Source of the DNA: JAPLHP01 sp963720375
GTDB lineage: Bacteria; Chloroflexota; Dehalococcoidia; UBA2247; RBG-13-53-26
Assembly: GCA_963720375.1 (NCBI GenBank)
Contig: CAVRFM010000012.1
Location: forward strand, 91,681 to 155,680
Reading direction: 5' to 3'
DNA length: 64,000 bases
This document shows positions 33,623-42,348 of the stretch, in pieces. Under the pieces are notes generated by a model. It was given only the letters and a program-made list of their open reading frames with translations. It ran no database searches and was not told the DNA's origin. A program made the translations under genes and the position numbers. Each line of letters opens with the position of its first letter. Positions within the stretch are counted from its first letter, which is position 1.

Positions 33623-34355
33623 GTCTTCCGATGAAATTGCCATTATGCGGGAAGCTGGGGAAATTCTGGCTAAAGTACTGCAAAAACTGGCCAGTGAGGT
33701 TAGACCGGGAGTGAAAACCAGGGAGCTAGACCATACTTGTGTTAAAGAGTTGGCTAGGTATGAAGCGAGGTCATCTTTCAAGGGATATCGGGGGTTTCCT
33801 GCTCATATATGTACGTCAGTCAATAATGAGGTGGTTCATGGCATCCCTGGAGATCGGATACTCTGTGAAGGAGACATAATATCTCTGGATGCGGGCGTGA
33901 TCTTCAAGGGTTTCCAGGGAGATGCTGCTATTACCGTTGGCGTGGGTGAGATTAGTGAAGAGGCTAGAAGGCTCTTGGATGTCACTCAGAGTGCTCTCTT
34001 GGCTGGCATTGCTGCAGCCAAGAACAAGGCACGCTTGGGAGATGTATCTGCAGCCATTCAGCATTATGTAGAAACTAGAGGATTTTCAGTGGTACGAGAA
34101 TATACTGGCCACGGTATTGGTCGAGCAATGCATGAGGAACCTCAAATACCTAACTTTGGTGAGGCAGGTCAAGGCCCGTTGCTTCGAGAAGGGATGACAT
34201 TAGCTATTGAACCAATGGTCAATGCTGGGGGATGGGGTACTCGGCTCAGTGATGACCAGTGGACAGTTGTTACTGCTGATGGTAGCCTTTCAGCGCACTT
34301 TGAGCATACTATTGCTGTGACTAACGGTGGTCCGGAGATTCTCACCGCGGTTTAG
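33606..34355 (+). CDS. map: Methionine aminopeptidase, type I
   Basis: 249 aa; removes the initiator methionine. The five metal ligands are visible in order: SLDAGVIFKGFQGDAA (two Asp), YTGHGIGRAMHEEP (His), LAIEPMVN (Glu) and FEHTIAVT (Glu). It has no N-terminal zinc finger, as in type Ia. It overlaps adk by 17 nt; the adk-map-infA order is the common bacterial one. Confidence 0.97.
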   Translation: MGIIIKSSDEIAIMREAGEILAKVLQKLASEVRPGVKTRELDHTCVKELARYEARSSFKGYRGFPAHICTSVNNEVVHGIPGDRILCEGDIISLDAGVIFKGFQGDAAITVGVGEISEEARRLLDVTQSALLAGIAAAKNKARLGDVSAAIQHYVETRGFSVVREYTGHGIGRAMHEEPQIPNFGEAGQGPLLREGMTLAIEPMVNAGGWGTRLSDDQWTVVTADGSLSAHFEHTIAVTNGGPEILTAV

Positions 34356-34364
34356 ATAGGAATC

Positions 34365-34583
34365 ATGCCTAAGAAGGAAAGGATAGAGGTTGAAGGCAAG
34401 GTTATGGAGGTTTTGCCCAATGCTATGTTCCGTGTTGAGCTATCTGGCGGACACAAAGTGCTGGCTCACATCTCGGGTAAGATGAGGAAACACTTTATCA
34501 AGATTCTGCCGGGTGACACCGTACGGGTAGAGCTTTCACCCTATGATTTGACTCGGGGCAGGGTTGTCTACCGTTTTAAGTAA
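34365..34583 (+). CDS. infA: Translation initiation factor IF-1
   Basis: 72 aa OB-fold protein that blocks the A site during initiation. KERIEVEGKVMEVLPNAMF, VLAHISGKMRKHFIKILPGD and YDLTRGRVVYRFK are the near-invariant segments. It lies 9 nt after map. Confidence 0.98.
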   Translation: MPKKERIEVEGKVMEVLPNAMFRVELSGGHKVLAHISGKMRKHFIKILPGDTVRVELSPYDLTRGRVVYRFK

Positions 34584-34603
34584 ATTGCCTTGGAGATAGT
34601 TAT

Positions 34604-34717
34604 ATGAAAGTCCGTGCTTCAGTTAAGCGTATTTGCAGTAAATGTAAAGTGGTAAAACGTAAGGGTACGGTAAGAATTATTTGCTCCAACCCCAAGCATA
34701 AACAGAGACAAGGATAG
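34604..34717 (+). CDS. rpmJ: Ribosomal protein bL36, zinc-binding type
   Basis: 37 aa, the smallest gene here. It begins MKVRASVKRICSKCKVV and ends CSNPKHKQRQG, with the Cys-x2-Cys and Cys-x4-His zinc ligands of the zinc-containing form. It sits in the usual infA-rpmJ-rpsM position, 20 nt after infA. Confidence 0.97.
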   Translation: MKVRASVKRICSKCKVVKRKGTVRIICSNPKHKQRQG

Positions 34718-34730
34718 AGCGGAGGTTTGA

Positions 34731-35120
34731 GTGGCACGTATAGCAGGTGTTGATATCCCCAATGACAAGCGAATAGGGATTGGGCTGTGCTACATCTACG
34801 GAATTGGCCCGGCTTTGAGCAGGAAGATTCTTGCTCAAACTGGTGTTAGCCCTGATAAGAAGGCAAAGGATTTGGCTGAAGAAGAAATTGCCCGCCTTCG
34901 TGATTATATTGAGAAGAAACAAAAGGTGGAGGGGGAATTAAGGAAAGAAGTGAGTCTTAATATTGGCCGACTCACAGAGATTGGTTGCTATCGGGGTCTG
35001 AGACACCGTCGTAGGCTGCCTGTTCGGGGACAGCGTACCCGGACCAATGCGCGAACTAAGCGTGGACCTCGCCAGACTGTGGCTGGCAGGGGCAGACGCC
35101 GTGGCACGGCGAAGAAGTAG
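34731..35120 (+). CDS. rpsM: Ribosomal protein uS13
   Basis: 129 aa, GTG start, in the 30S head where it contacts L5 and P-site tRNA. RIAGVDIPNDKRIGIGLCYIYGIG, then RRLPVRGQRTRTNARTKRGPR with a basic C-terminal tail, is typical. Confidence 0.98.
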   Translation: MARIAGVDIPNDKRIGIGLCYIYGIGPALSRKILAQTGVSPDKKAKDLAEEEIARLRDYIEKKQKVEGELRKEVSLNIGRLTEIGCYRGLRHRRRLPVRGQRTRTNARTKRGPRQTVAGRGRRRGTAKK

Positions 35121-35159
35121 GACTTGAAACGCGAGATCAGGGAACGAAGAGGAGTTTTT

Positions 35160-35531
35160 ATGGCTAGAAAAAAGGAAAAAAAGTCCATCCCTCAAGGGAG
35201 AGCTTATATTCATTCGACGTTCAATAATGTTATTGTTACGCTTACTGACCCCGCAGGGAATGTCATTTCGTGGGGAAGCGCAGGTACTGGTGGTTTTAAA
35301 GGGTCCCGCAAAGGAACTCCTTTTGCTGCACAGTTGGCGGCTGAGGGGGCGGCGAAGCGGGCTAAGGAGCATGGATTGCGTCAGGTCGAGGTTTATGTGA
35401 GAGGGCCAGGTGGTGGCCGTGAGGCTGCCATTCGTTCTCTTCAGATTGCTGGACTTAATGTCACTGGTATCAGGGATGTGACCCCTATTCCGCATAATGG
35501 TTGTCGACCCAAGAAAAGAAGGAGGGTTTAG
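35160..35531 (+). CDS. rpsK: Ribosomal protein uS11
   Basis: 123 aa of the 30S platform. AYIHSTFNNVIVTLTDPAGN, GFKGSRKGTPFAAQLAAE and VTPIPHNGCRPKKRRRV are conserved. ATG at 35160 follows GAGGAG closely; the earlier in-frame ATG-like start at 35124 adds 12 unconserved residues and is rejected. Confidence 0.98.
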   Translation: MARKKEKKSIPQGRAYIHSTFNNVIVTLTDPAGNVISWGSAGTGGFKGSRKGTPFAAQLAAEGAAKRAKEHGLRQVEVYVRGPGGGREAAIRSLQIAGLNVTGIRDVTPIPHNGCRPKKRRRV

Positions 35532-35537
35532 AGGATA

Positions 35538-36167
35538 ATGGCGCGGTATACCGGGTCTTCCTGTCGGCTATGTCGTCGAGTAGGCGAGAAACTGATGCTG
35601 AAAGGCGAACGATGTGGTACTCCTAAGTGCTCTATAGAGAGAAATCCAGGGATCCCTGGACAACATACCGGTGGTCGCCCCCGCAAAACGTCAGACTATG
35701 GAGTTAGACTCAAAGAGAAACAAAAAGCCAGATATACCTATGGAGTGCTGGAACGGCAGTTTCGTCGGATGTTCGCTGATGCCGAAAGAGCCCCAGGAAT
35801 GACTGGTGAGACCTTAGTACAATTGCTGGAAAGGCGCTTGGATAATACAGTCTATCGTTTGGGCCTAGCCGAATCTCGAAATCAGGCTCGGCAGCTGGTG
35901 CAGCATGGGCACATAAAGGTTAATGGACGTAAAGTGGATATCCCGTCATTCGTGGTAAAGCCGGGTGATGTTATCACTTGGAGAGAGAAGACTATTAACA
36001 AAGAGCCCTACAACAGGGCTATGCAGGGAATTGATTCCAAAGTTATTCCGAGTTGGCTAAGTGTAGATAAGAAAGACCTTTCTTGTCGAGTATTGAGTCT
36101 TCCCTCTAATGATGAAATTGCTGCCAAATTTGATCTGAAGATGATTGTCGAGCATTACTCTCGATAG
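35538..36167 (+). CDS. rpsD: Ribosomal protein uS4
   Basis: 209 aa, 16S assembly initiator. The N-terminal zinc-type motif is SCRLCRRVGEKLMLKGERC with a fourth Cys in PKC. The S4 RNA-binding domain has LLERRLDNTVYRLGLAESRNQARQLVQHGHIKVNG near residue 95. In E. coli it represses the alpha operon. Confidence 0.98.
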   Translation: MARYTGSSCRLCRRVGEKLMLKGERCGTPKCSIERNPGIPGQHTGGRPRKTSDYGVRLKEKQKARYTYGVLERQFRRMFADAERAPGMTGETLVQLLERRLDNTVYRLGLAESRNQARQLVQHGHIKVNGRKVDIPSFVVKPGDVITWREKTINKEPYNRAMQGIDSKVIPSWLSVDKKDLSCRVLSLPSNDEIAAKFDLKMIVEHYSR

Positions 36168-36189
36168 CTTTGGAAGGAGGCCTGTAGCT

Positions 36190-37134
36190 TTGTCTCACCT
36201 TGTGACTCCTAAAGTAGAGTGCGTGGAAACTAAGGGCAATTATGGGCGTTTTGCCGCGGAGCCATTGGAAAGGGGCTTTGGCACTACTTTGGGCAATTCT
36301 TTGCGGCGGGTTTTGCTCGGTTCCCTCTTGGGTGCAGCAGTAACTTGGGTGAGAATCGAGGGGATAGAGCATGAATTCTCCACTATTCCTAATGTAAAAG
36401 AGGATGTTACCGAATTCCTGCTGAACGTCAAGACTCTACGTCTGCGTTCTATGACCAAGCAAGATGGGAAGCTGTTACTTGAAGTGAATGGTGAAAAGAC
36501 TATTCATGCCGCAGACATCAGACCATCTGCGGATTTTGAGATTACAAACCCAGAGCTTTACCTGGCCACTTTAGATTCGGCTGAGGCTAGTCTTTCTGTT
36601 GAATTCAACGTGAAGCTGGGAAAGGGTTATGCGTCAGCGACTGCTCATGGGAATGGTCTACCTATAGGTACGATTCCTGTGGATGCTATCTTTACTCCAG
36701 TTCAAAAAGTTAACTATCTTGTTGAGCCAGTTCGTACCGGCGAATATACTGGATACGAGAAACTCATCATTGATGTGTGGACTGATGGCACTATTACAGC
36801 AGTAGAGGCTCTCAGTCAGAGTGCCCAGATACTGAGGGAGCAACTATCTCCCTTCACTCCTCTCGTCCTGGCTTCCACTGGGGCGATGGAGCAGGCCGCT
36901 AGTGGCGTGTCATCTGAGGAATATGAGCTACCATTGGAGCGACTTGGACTTTCACCTCGTGTCTTCAATTGTCTGAGAAGAAACAAGATTAGCAAATTAG
37001 GAGAATTGTTGGAGAAGAGTGAGCGGGATCTTCTCCAACTAAAGAAGTTTGGTCGGAAGTCTCTTGAGGAATTGAAACAGCATCTTGAGGGAAGGGGCTT
37101 GGCTCTGAGATCGGAAGAGGAAGATGAGGCATAG
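36190..37134 (+). CDS. rpoA: RNA polymerase alpha subunit
   Basis: 314 aa. The N-terminal assembly domain has GFGTTLGNSLRRVLLGSLLGAAV. The C-terminal domain, PRVFNCLRRNKISKLGELLE, keeps the Arg and Asn positions that contact UP-element DNA. Start: TTG at 36190, chosen because AAGGAGG (36174-36180) is 9 nt upstream. The frame is open further back inside rpsD. It overlaps rplQ by 11 nt. Confidence 0.97.
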   Translation: MSHLVTPKVECVETKGNYGRFAAEPLERGFGTTLGNSLRRVLLGSLLGAAVTWVRIEGIEHEFSTIPNVKEDVTEFLLNVKTLRLRSMTKQDGKLLLEVNGEKTIHAADIRPSADFEITNPELYLATLDSAEASLSVEFNVKLGKGYASATAHGNGLPIGTIPVDAIFTPVQKVNYLVEPVRTGEYTGYEKLIIDVWTDGTITAVEALSQSAQILREQLSPFTPLVLASTGAMEQAASGVSSEEYELPLERLGLSPRVFNCLRRNKISKLGELLEKSERDLLQLKKFGRKSLEELKQHLEGRGLALRSEEEDEA

Positions 37135-37477
37135 AGTAGCTGGGCGAAGGTTTTCCAGACGCACTGGCCCTAGAATGGCTTTGTTCCACAACTTGATCTC
37201 TGAGCTATTGCAGCATGAGAGGATCGTTACTACTGAGGCAAAAGCGAAAGAAGTTCGAGGTATGGCGGATAAAGTTATTAGCCTGGGTAAAACAGGGAGC
37301 CTTCATGCTCGACGACAGGCGTTAACTTTGGTGAGCGATAGGAAGGTGGTAGATAAGGTTTTTGATGAGCTTGCTTCGAGATACGCTAGTCGTAGTGGCG
37401 GGTACACTCGTGTCCTCAAGTTGGGACCCCGTCCAGGTGATGGCGCACCCATGGCAATACTTGAACTAGTGAAGTAG
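37124..37477 (+). CDS. rplQ: Ribosomal protein bL17
   Basis: 117 aa. MRHRVAGRRFSRRTGPRMALF, NLISELLQHERIVTTEAKAKEVR and YTRVLKLGPRPGDGAPMAILEL are diagnostic. The rpoA-rplQ order is the usual end of the alpha operon. Confidence 0.98.
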   Translation: MRHRVAGRRFSRRTGPRMALFHNLISELLQHERIVTTEAKAKEVRGMADKVISLGKTGSLHARRQALTLVSDRKVVDKVFDELASRYASRSGGYTRVLKLGPRPGDGAPMAILELVK

Positions 37478-37530
37478 GATAGCTTGGGGAGTCGTATATT
37501 CAGGGTTCAGGAACTGCAACAAGAATTGTA

Positions 37531-38265
37531 TTGATTATGGAATACGAAGGTACCAGATACCATGGTTCCCAGTATCAGGTTAACGCTCTCACTATTCAAG
37601 GAGAGACGGAAGATGCGTTGCGTAGAATCACTGGTGAGGAAATCCGCATTTCTTTTGCCAGTCGCACCGATGCCGGCGTTCATGCCAGAGGACAGGTAGC
37701 AAGCTTTAAGACCAGGTCGACCTTCCCTCATAAGACTTGGGTCGAAGCGCTAAATTTCCATCTCCCTAAGGATATTTCTGTTAGAGCTGCTTATGAGGCA
37801 GGTGTTGATTTTGATGTTCGGCGCGATGCAGTATGCCGCAATTATCGTTATTCTATTCTGAATAGATCTACTCCGTCTCCACTTTGGCGAGGTTTCAGTT
37901 ATCTTATTGCTCGACCACTGGACATTGAGGCTATGAATGATGCCTGTCAGGCACTCATTGGAGAACATGATTTTGCCCCCTTTGCTCAGGTGACGGATGG
38001 CCGGCAAACCCATCGCCGCGTGTCCAAGGCTGAGGTGAGTAAGAAGGAAGACCTGGTTATGTTTGACATCGAAGCAAACTCCTTCTTGCCGCATCAGGTG
38101 CGCAATACAGTGGGGGGGCTAGCCAAAGTGGGTTTGGGGAAGATGACAGTTAACTTATTTCGGGAGATGGCTTGCTCCAAGCAGGCAGGGATCATAGGAC
38201 CCACCGCGCCAGCCCGAGGTTTGTGTCTGATGGAAGTCAGGTATGATAACTTTCCCCCCTGTTGA
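37531..38265 (+). CDS. truA: tRNA pseudouridine(38-40) synthase
   Basis: 244 aa; modifies positions 38-40 of tRNA anticodon arms. The catalytic Asp is in SRTDAGVHARGQVASF near residue 52; HGSQYQ near residue 12 and SFLPHQVRNTVGGLAKVG near 183 are conserved. TTG at 37531 is the first standard start, but family-like sequence (TRIVLIMEYEGTRYHG) continues upstream. An ATT at 37498, 6 nt after GGGGAG, may be the real initiator. Confidence 0.94.
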   Translation: MIMEYEGTRYHGSQYQVNALTIQGETEDALRRITGEEIRISFASRTDAGVHARGQVASFKTRSTFPHKTWVEALNFHLPKDISVRAAYEAGVDFDVRRDAVCRNYRYSILNRSTPSPLWRGFSYLIARPLDIEAMNDACQALIGEHDFAPFAQVTDGRQTHRRVSKAEVSKKEDLVMFDIEANSFLPHQVRNTVGGLAKVGLGKMTVNLFREMACSKQAGIIGPTAPARGLCLMEVRYDNFPPC

Positions 38266-38271
38266 GGAGAG

Positions 38272-38712
38272 ATGATGACTTATAGTGTAAAGAGTTCTGA
38301 TGTCAAGCGTCGCTGGTGGGTTGTTGATGCCTCGGGAAGAACCTTGGGCAAACTGGCTACTGAGGTTGCTCGTTTGCTTCAGGGTAAGGGAAAACCAATG
38401 TATTCCCGCTACCTTGATAATGGGGATTTTGTGGTAGTCATAAATGCAGCTAAAGTTCGTGTAACGGGCAAGAAGGCTGAGAAGAAGGTCTATTATTGGC
38501 ATACTCACTATCCTGGAGGGCTGCGTAGCTCTACGTTTGCCAAGATGATAGATGCGCATCCAACTCGTCCTATCGAGCATGCAGTAAGGGGGATGCTTCC
38601 CCATAACCGCTATGGCCGTGCTATGGCAAGAAGGCTTAAAGTCTATGCCGGAGATACTCACCCACACCAGGCTCAAGTGAAAGCTCAGAGGGAGGAGGGG
38701 CAAAGTGGCTGA
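38272..38712 (+). CDS. rplM: Ribosomal protein uL13
   Basis: 146 aa early 50S assembly protein. RRWWVVDASGRTLGKLATEVA, DFVVVINAAKVRVTGKK and HPTRPIEHAVRGMLPHNRYG are conserved. A second ATG at 38275 could equally serve. The truA-rplM-rpsI order is common in Gram-positive-type genomes. It overlaps rpsI by 8 nt. Confidence 0.98.
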   Translation: MMTYSVKSSDVKRRWWVVDASGRTLGKLATEVARLLQGKGKPMYSRYLDNGDFVVVINAAKVRVTGKKAEKKVYYWHTHYPGGLRSSTFAKMIDAHPTRPIEHAVRGMLPHNRYGRAMARRLKVYAGDTHPHQAQVKAQREEGQSG

Positions 38713-39100
38713 CCCAGCTTATTTCTACGGGACAGGTAAAAGAAAGACCGCTATTGCTCGGGTAAAATTGGTAGCTGGAAATGGCAATATTGTCATCAAC
38801 AGTAGGCCTTTGCAGGAACTGTTTCCAGATCTTGCTCTTCAGACTGTGATGCAAGAACCCTTTAAGGCTACAGGCACTGTGGGTAAGTTCAATGTGATAG
38901 CAAAGGTCGAGGGAGGGGGCATTTCCGGACAGGCTGCAGCCATTCGCCATGGTATTGCCCGTGCTCTATTAAAGGCCGATGAGGCACTGAAGCCGATGTT
39001 GCGCCAGCATGGATTGCTTACTAGGGATGCAAGGATAAAAGAACGCAAGAAGTACGGACTTAAGCGTGCCCGTAAGGCTCCTCAGTATACCAAGAGATAG
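38705..39100 (+). CDS. rpsI: Ribosomal protein uS9
   Basis: 131 aa; its C-terminal tail reaches the P-site tRNA. FYGTGKRKTAIARVKLVAGNG begins the protein and the tail RKKYGLKRARKAPQYTKR is intact. GTG start after a strong GGGAGGAGGGG site. Last gene of the ribosomal cluster. Confidence 0.98.
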   Translation: MADPAYFYGTGKRKTAIARVKLVAGNGNIVINSRPLQELFPDLALQTVMQEPFKATGTVGKFNVIAKVEGGGISGQAAAIRHGIARALLKADEALKPMLRQHGLLTRDARIKERKKYGLKRARKAPQYTKR

Positions 39101-39156
39101 ACTCTCTTTTGGATGATATACTAGGCCATCTAAAGATTCTCTTTAGTACGGTAGAT

Positions 39157-39198
39157 AATAGCTCCCTATAGCTTATTGCTTGGCTATAGGGAGCTATT
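39157..39198 (+). terminator. Terminator of the ribosomal cluster
   Basis: A perfect 16-bp inverted repeat, AATAGCTCCCTATAGC (39157-39172) and its complement (39183-39198), flanks a 10-nt loop, 57 nt after rpsI. The following T-run is short (ACGTTTT). It may act in both directions, because the minus-strand operon ends nearby at 39381. Confidence 0.8.
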
Positions 39199-39380
39199 AC
39201 GTTTTCCTGCTATCTTGTTTTTGCTTAGAGCGGGTTTTGCGGGTTGGGAAACTGTGCGGCTGCTCTGATTTAAGTCTGTGAAGGTGTTGGAGTGGTGATT
39301 GCGCCCAAGTTGGCCAAGTTCCGTAAAAGAAACTCGCAGCCAAGCTCAAAGAGCCTTGAATTCAAACGTGGTTAGGCTGG

Positions 39381-39759
39381 CTAAGCCGGATCACTATTCC
39401 AGATATCCAGTATCAGCTTCCACGATCCGTCTGCCTGGCGCCTCATGACGGTCACGTACTTGCCTTTGCTGGTCTTGGGTCGATCCGCCCCAGCCTGCGT
39501 GGTCATGGTAGCCACACCCCTCTCATATGCTGTGCTGCCGTCTACCACCAGTTCAACAGCCTCCAGGGTCAGGTGCACTCCCCATGTCCATAGCCATCTT
39601 CCAAAAGGCCTGGATAGCCGGTTTCCCACTAACCATTGGCATATTGGGTGGCAGAACCTTGGCATCATCTGCGTAAACCAGGGCGGCTGCCGCCGCATCC
39701 TTTCGGTTGTATGCTTCCACAAATCTCTTGGTGATGGCTCTGATGGCGCTATCGTCCAT
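39381..39759 (-). pseudogene. NTF2-like (DUF4440/SnoaL-type) protein, frameshifted
   Basis: Two frames join into one protein of about 125 residues. The first, from the ATG at 39759 with GAGGAG 7-8 nt upstream, gives RAITKRFVEAYNRKDAAAAA, KVLPPNMPMVSGKPAI and AFWKMAMDMG. The second continues VHLTLEAVELVVDGSTAYERG, then GKYVTVMRRQADGSWKLILD. Deleting one base from the run of four at 39580-39583 joins them exactly. Such small proteins are cone-shaped dimers with varied or unknown functions (ketosteroid isomerase, SgcJ/EcaC-like). The start signals are intact, so it is a recent mutation or a sequencing error. Confidence 0.75.
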
Positions 39760-39818
39760 GTCCGCTTCTCCTCGCTTTCCCTATTAGAGACGTGGCTGGG
39801 GCCTCAGCGTAACCCTCT

Positions 39819-40880
39819 TTAATATTCGGCAAGGCGAGATTTCAGGTAATCTATAGGGGCTACCTGTGTAGGATCAATACCATTCAATATGGCCAAGTAG
39901 AAGCTGACATAATCTCCATAAAGAACCAGACTCATCATTTGAGCCAGGCGGCTTTTCCCTGTTGCTTCCAACACCTTGTATCTGACTGAGGCCTTGTCGA
40001 GGATTTCGGTGGTGAGTTGGTAACGGATTGAGACACGCTGATGAAGCAATGAAGAGTGTAGTAGTACTACCAGAATTCTGTCTCTCAATTCGGAAGGTAA
40101 TTGATATCCTACTACAGCATTATGATTTAGTTCCGGGAATATCTCATGAAAGGCCCAGGTTTTGCTATTCTCGTTAAACTGACTCTTCCAACGCTGAGCG
40201 ACTTCTGCAAGTAGCCCTGCTCCGTAGATCACTATCAATCGACCATAGAGTTCTTGTGCTAGTTGTTTGGCCTCATTGGAGACAGAGGGCACCTTCTCGG
40301 TGATTCTTGTAGAGAGCTCTTTCAAGACCTGTAGCGCTTCCTCCAGATCGTTTGACTTATCTTTGATTAAACCGAGAGTGTGAAAGATGCCCAGCAGAGA
40401 AACGAAACTGTGGGGGAAAGCGGCTCGAGGAGGGGCTTTGTAGTCGATAAGTAAGATAGGTATCCCATTACTTTCGGCTAGTGCTCCCAGCTTCCCACCA
40501 GTGGTGATCACAACTTTCTTAGACGGAGTTTGCAGGGATTCGGTAAAGGAAGAAAGGGTTTCCTCAGTATTCCCTGAGTAGCTTGAGAAAATGAGGAGAG
40601 TGTTCCTATTCACAAATGGGGGTAAACCATAGTCCCGGTGTACCCAAACTGGTAGATGATTTCCCAGGATAGCGAGACGGCGTATCAACTCGCCGCCTAT
40701 GGCCGAGCCACCCATGCCTGAGATAATGACCCTATCAACCTTGTTGTAGTCTCGAGGTAGTTCTAGTTTTAGTGAGTTGTACCATGCTCGCTGACATTGT
40801 TCAGGGAAGGCATGAAGGTGTTGAAGCATACCTGAGGGGTCGAGTTGTTTGTAGATACGGGGGCTATCCAATTCATTCAT
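39819..40880 (-). CDS. Bifunctional phosphoglucose/phosphomannose isomerase
   Basis: 353 aa of the SIS-domain PGI/PMI family (TIGR02128), which interconverts fructose 6-phosphate with glucose and mannose 6-phosphates. VIISGMGGSAIGGELIRR near residue 52, FSSYSGNTEETLSSF near 98 (SIS phosphosugar loop) and HEIFPELNHNAVVGY near 243, with the catalytic Glu and His, are conserved. It begins 3 nt after the phosphomutase gene, so the two are co-transcribed and supply hexose phosphates for polysaccharide or glycoconjugate synthesis. Confidence 0.93.
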   Translation of the reverse strand: MNELDSPRIYKQLDPSGMLQHLHAFPEQCQRAWYNSLKLELPRDYNKVDRVIISGMGGSAIGGELIRRLAILGNHLPVWVHRDYGLPPFVNRNTLLIFSSYSGNTEETLSSFTESLQTPSKKVVITTGGKLGALAESNGIPILLIDYKAPPRAAFPHSFVSLLGIFHTLGLIKDKSNDLEEALQVLKELSTRITEKVPSVSNEAKQLAQELYGRLIVIYGAGLLAEVAQRWKSQFNENSKTWAFHEIFPELNHNAVVGYQLPSELRDRILVVLLHSSLLHQRVSIRYQLTTEILDKASVRYKVLEATGKSRLAQMMSLVLYGDYVSFYLAILNGIDPTQVAPIDYLKSRLAEY

Positions 40881-40883
40881 GTC

Positions 40884-42308
40884 CTATACCCCCAACATAT
40901 TCCTTCCTTCAGTGACCAATAGTTTTGCTCTTTCCAGGCTACTGGCCTCGGCATAGATGCGGAGAATAGGCTCTGTTCCAGAAAGGCGTATCAGTAGCCA
41001 AGAGCCGTCTGCCAGCGAGAAGTGGAACCCATCAATAGTATTTACTTTAACCACTTCGCTGTTGGCAATCTGTGAGGGTATCTTGCTTTTGAGGCTGTCG
41101 ATGATTCTCTCACGCTCTGCAGGAGGAAACTCCAGATCGGTACGCTGATAGTGATGCGGTCCGACTTTGCTGTACAGATACTCTATGAGTTGTGATGGCG
41201 TCTTCTTAAGCTTACTCATCAGGTCGAGAAAGTAGAGGCCAGCAAGGATGCCATCGCGCTCAGGTAGGTGGCCTCTGAAACCAAAACCGCTGCTTTCCTC
41301 ACCTCCAATAAGGGCATTGACGCTGATCATCTTGGGGGCTACATATTTGAAGCCTACCCGCGTTTCATAAACTGGTACATTATAAATCTTGCCCAATTTA
41401 TACAGCATGCTGCTAGTGGTCAGTGTCTTAATGATGGGGCCGCGCTCACCACGTACCTCCAATAGGTAGAGAGCAAGAAGGGCAAATATTTGTAAAGGGG
41501 TGAGCGGGTTTCCTTTCTCATCCACAACACCGATGCGGTCAGCATCACCATCTGTGGCCAATCCCACATCTGCTGCGCTCTCCCTCACTAGAGTGGAGAG
41601 TTTTGTTAGATGTCTGGCAATGGGTTCGGGTTGAATGCCGGGGAAGATAGGGTTCCGTTCCCCGTTAATCTCGGTCAGTACGGTTTTGTCACCCTGAAGA
41701 AATCTTCTGAAGCAGCCGGTCCCTGCTCCAAACATGGAGTCTACCACTATCTTCAGGCCAGCTTGACGCAGATTTTGCAGATCAATAAGCTGAGCCACGT
41801 GGTCATAGTAGGCTGGTGCTGGATCAAAATACTCGATGAGCCCCTTTGCAATTCCATCATCTAAGGCTAAGCGTTTGACCCTGTCTTGGGCGATGATTTG
41901 TGGTAGGCGGGATTCTATGTTGGCTTCGACGTCAGTGGGTGCGCTAGCTCCATCCTCAGACTTTATTTTAAAACCGTTCCACTGGGCTGGGTTGTGACTG
42001 GCGGTGATGATGATTGCGCCGGCGGCTTTACGGTCTCGAATGCCGTAGCTTATTACCGGTGTGGGAGTAGCTTGAGGGCAAAGGTATACCTTGATATTGT
42101 TGGCAGCCACCACCTCAGCGGCTGCTGCAGCAAAGTTTTCAGAAGCAAAGCGGGTATCATAGCCTATGACCAAGCCTCTGGAGGCTACCCCTTTATCCTG
42201 AAGGTATTCAGCCAGACTCTGGGCACAGCGTCTAACGTTATCAAAAGTGAAATCATCAGCGATGATGCCGCGCCAACCATCAGTGCCGAACTTGATTACA
42301 GGTCTCAT
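40884..42308 (-). CDS. Phosphoglucomutase/phosphomannomutase
   Basis: 474 aa alpha-D-phosphohexomutase. FGTDGWRGIIADDFT at the N-terminus, the phosphoserine loop ITASHNPAQWNGFKIK near residue 100, the Mg2+ loop DGDADRIGVVDEKG near 243, the sugar-binding GGEESSGFGFRGHLPERDG near 330, and the phosphate loop RLSGTEPILRIYAE near 440 are all present. ATG at 42308 gives the standard N-terminus; the TTG at 42329 adds seven residues, and neither has a clear ribosome binding site. The sugar (glucose or mannose) cannot be told. Confidence 0.93.
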   Translation of the reverse strand: MRPVIKFGTDGWRGIIADDFTFDNVRRCAQSLAEYLQDKGVASRGLVIGYDTRFASENFAAAAAEVVAANNIKVYLCPQATPTPVISYGIRDRKAAGAIIITASHNPAQWNGFKIKSEDGASAPTDVEANIESRLPQIIAQDRVKRLALDDGIAKGLIEYFDPAPAYYDHVAQLIDLQNLRQAGLKIVVDSMFGAGTGCFRRFLQGDKTVLTEINGERNPIFPGIQPEPIARHLTKLSTLVRESAADVGLATDGDADRIGVVDEKGNPLTPLQIFALLALYLLEVRGERGPIIKTLTTSSMLYKLGKIYNVPVYETRVGFKYVAPKMISVNALIGGEESSGFGFRGHLPERDGILAGLYFLDLMSKLKKTPSQLIEYLYSKVGPHHYQRTDLEFPPAERERIIDSLKSKIPSQIANSEVVKVNTIDGFHFSLADGSWLLIRLSGTEPILRIYAEASSLERAKLLVTEGRNMLGV

Positions 42309-42348
42309 ATAGTATTCAGAGTTTACCAAACACCATTGAGCATACTTT

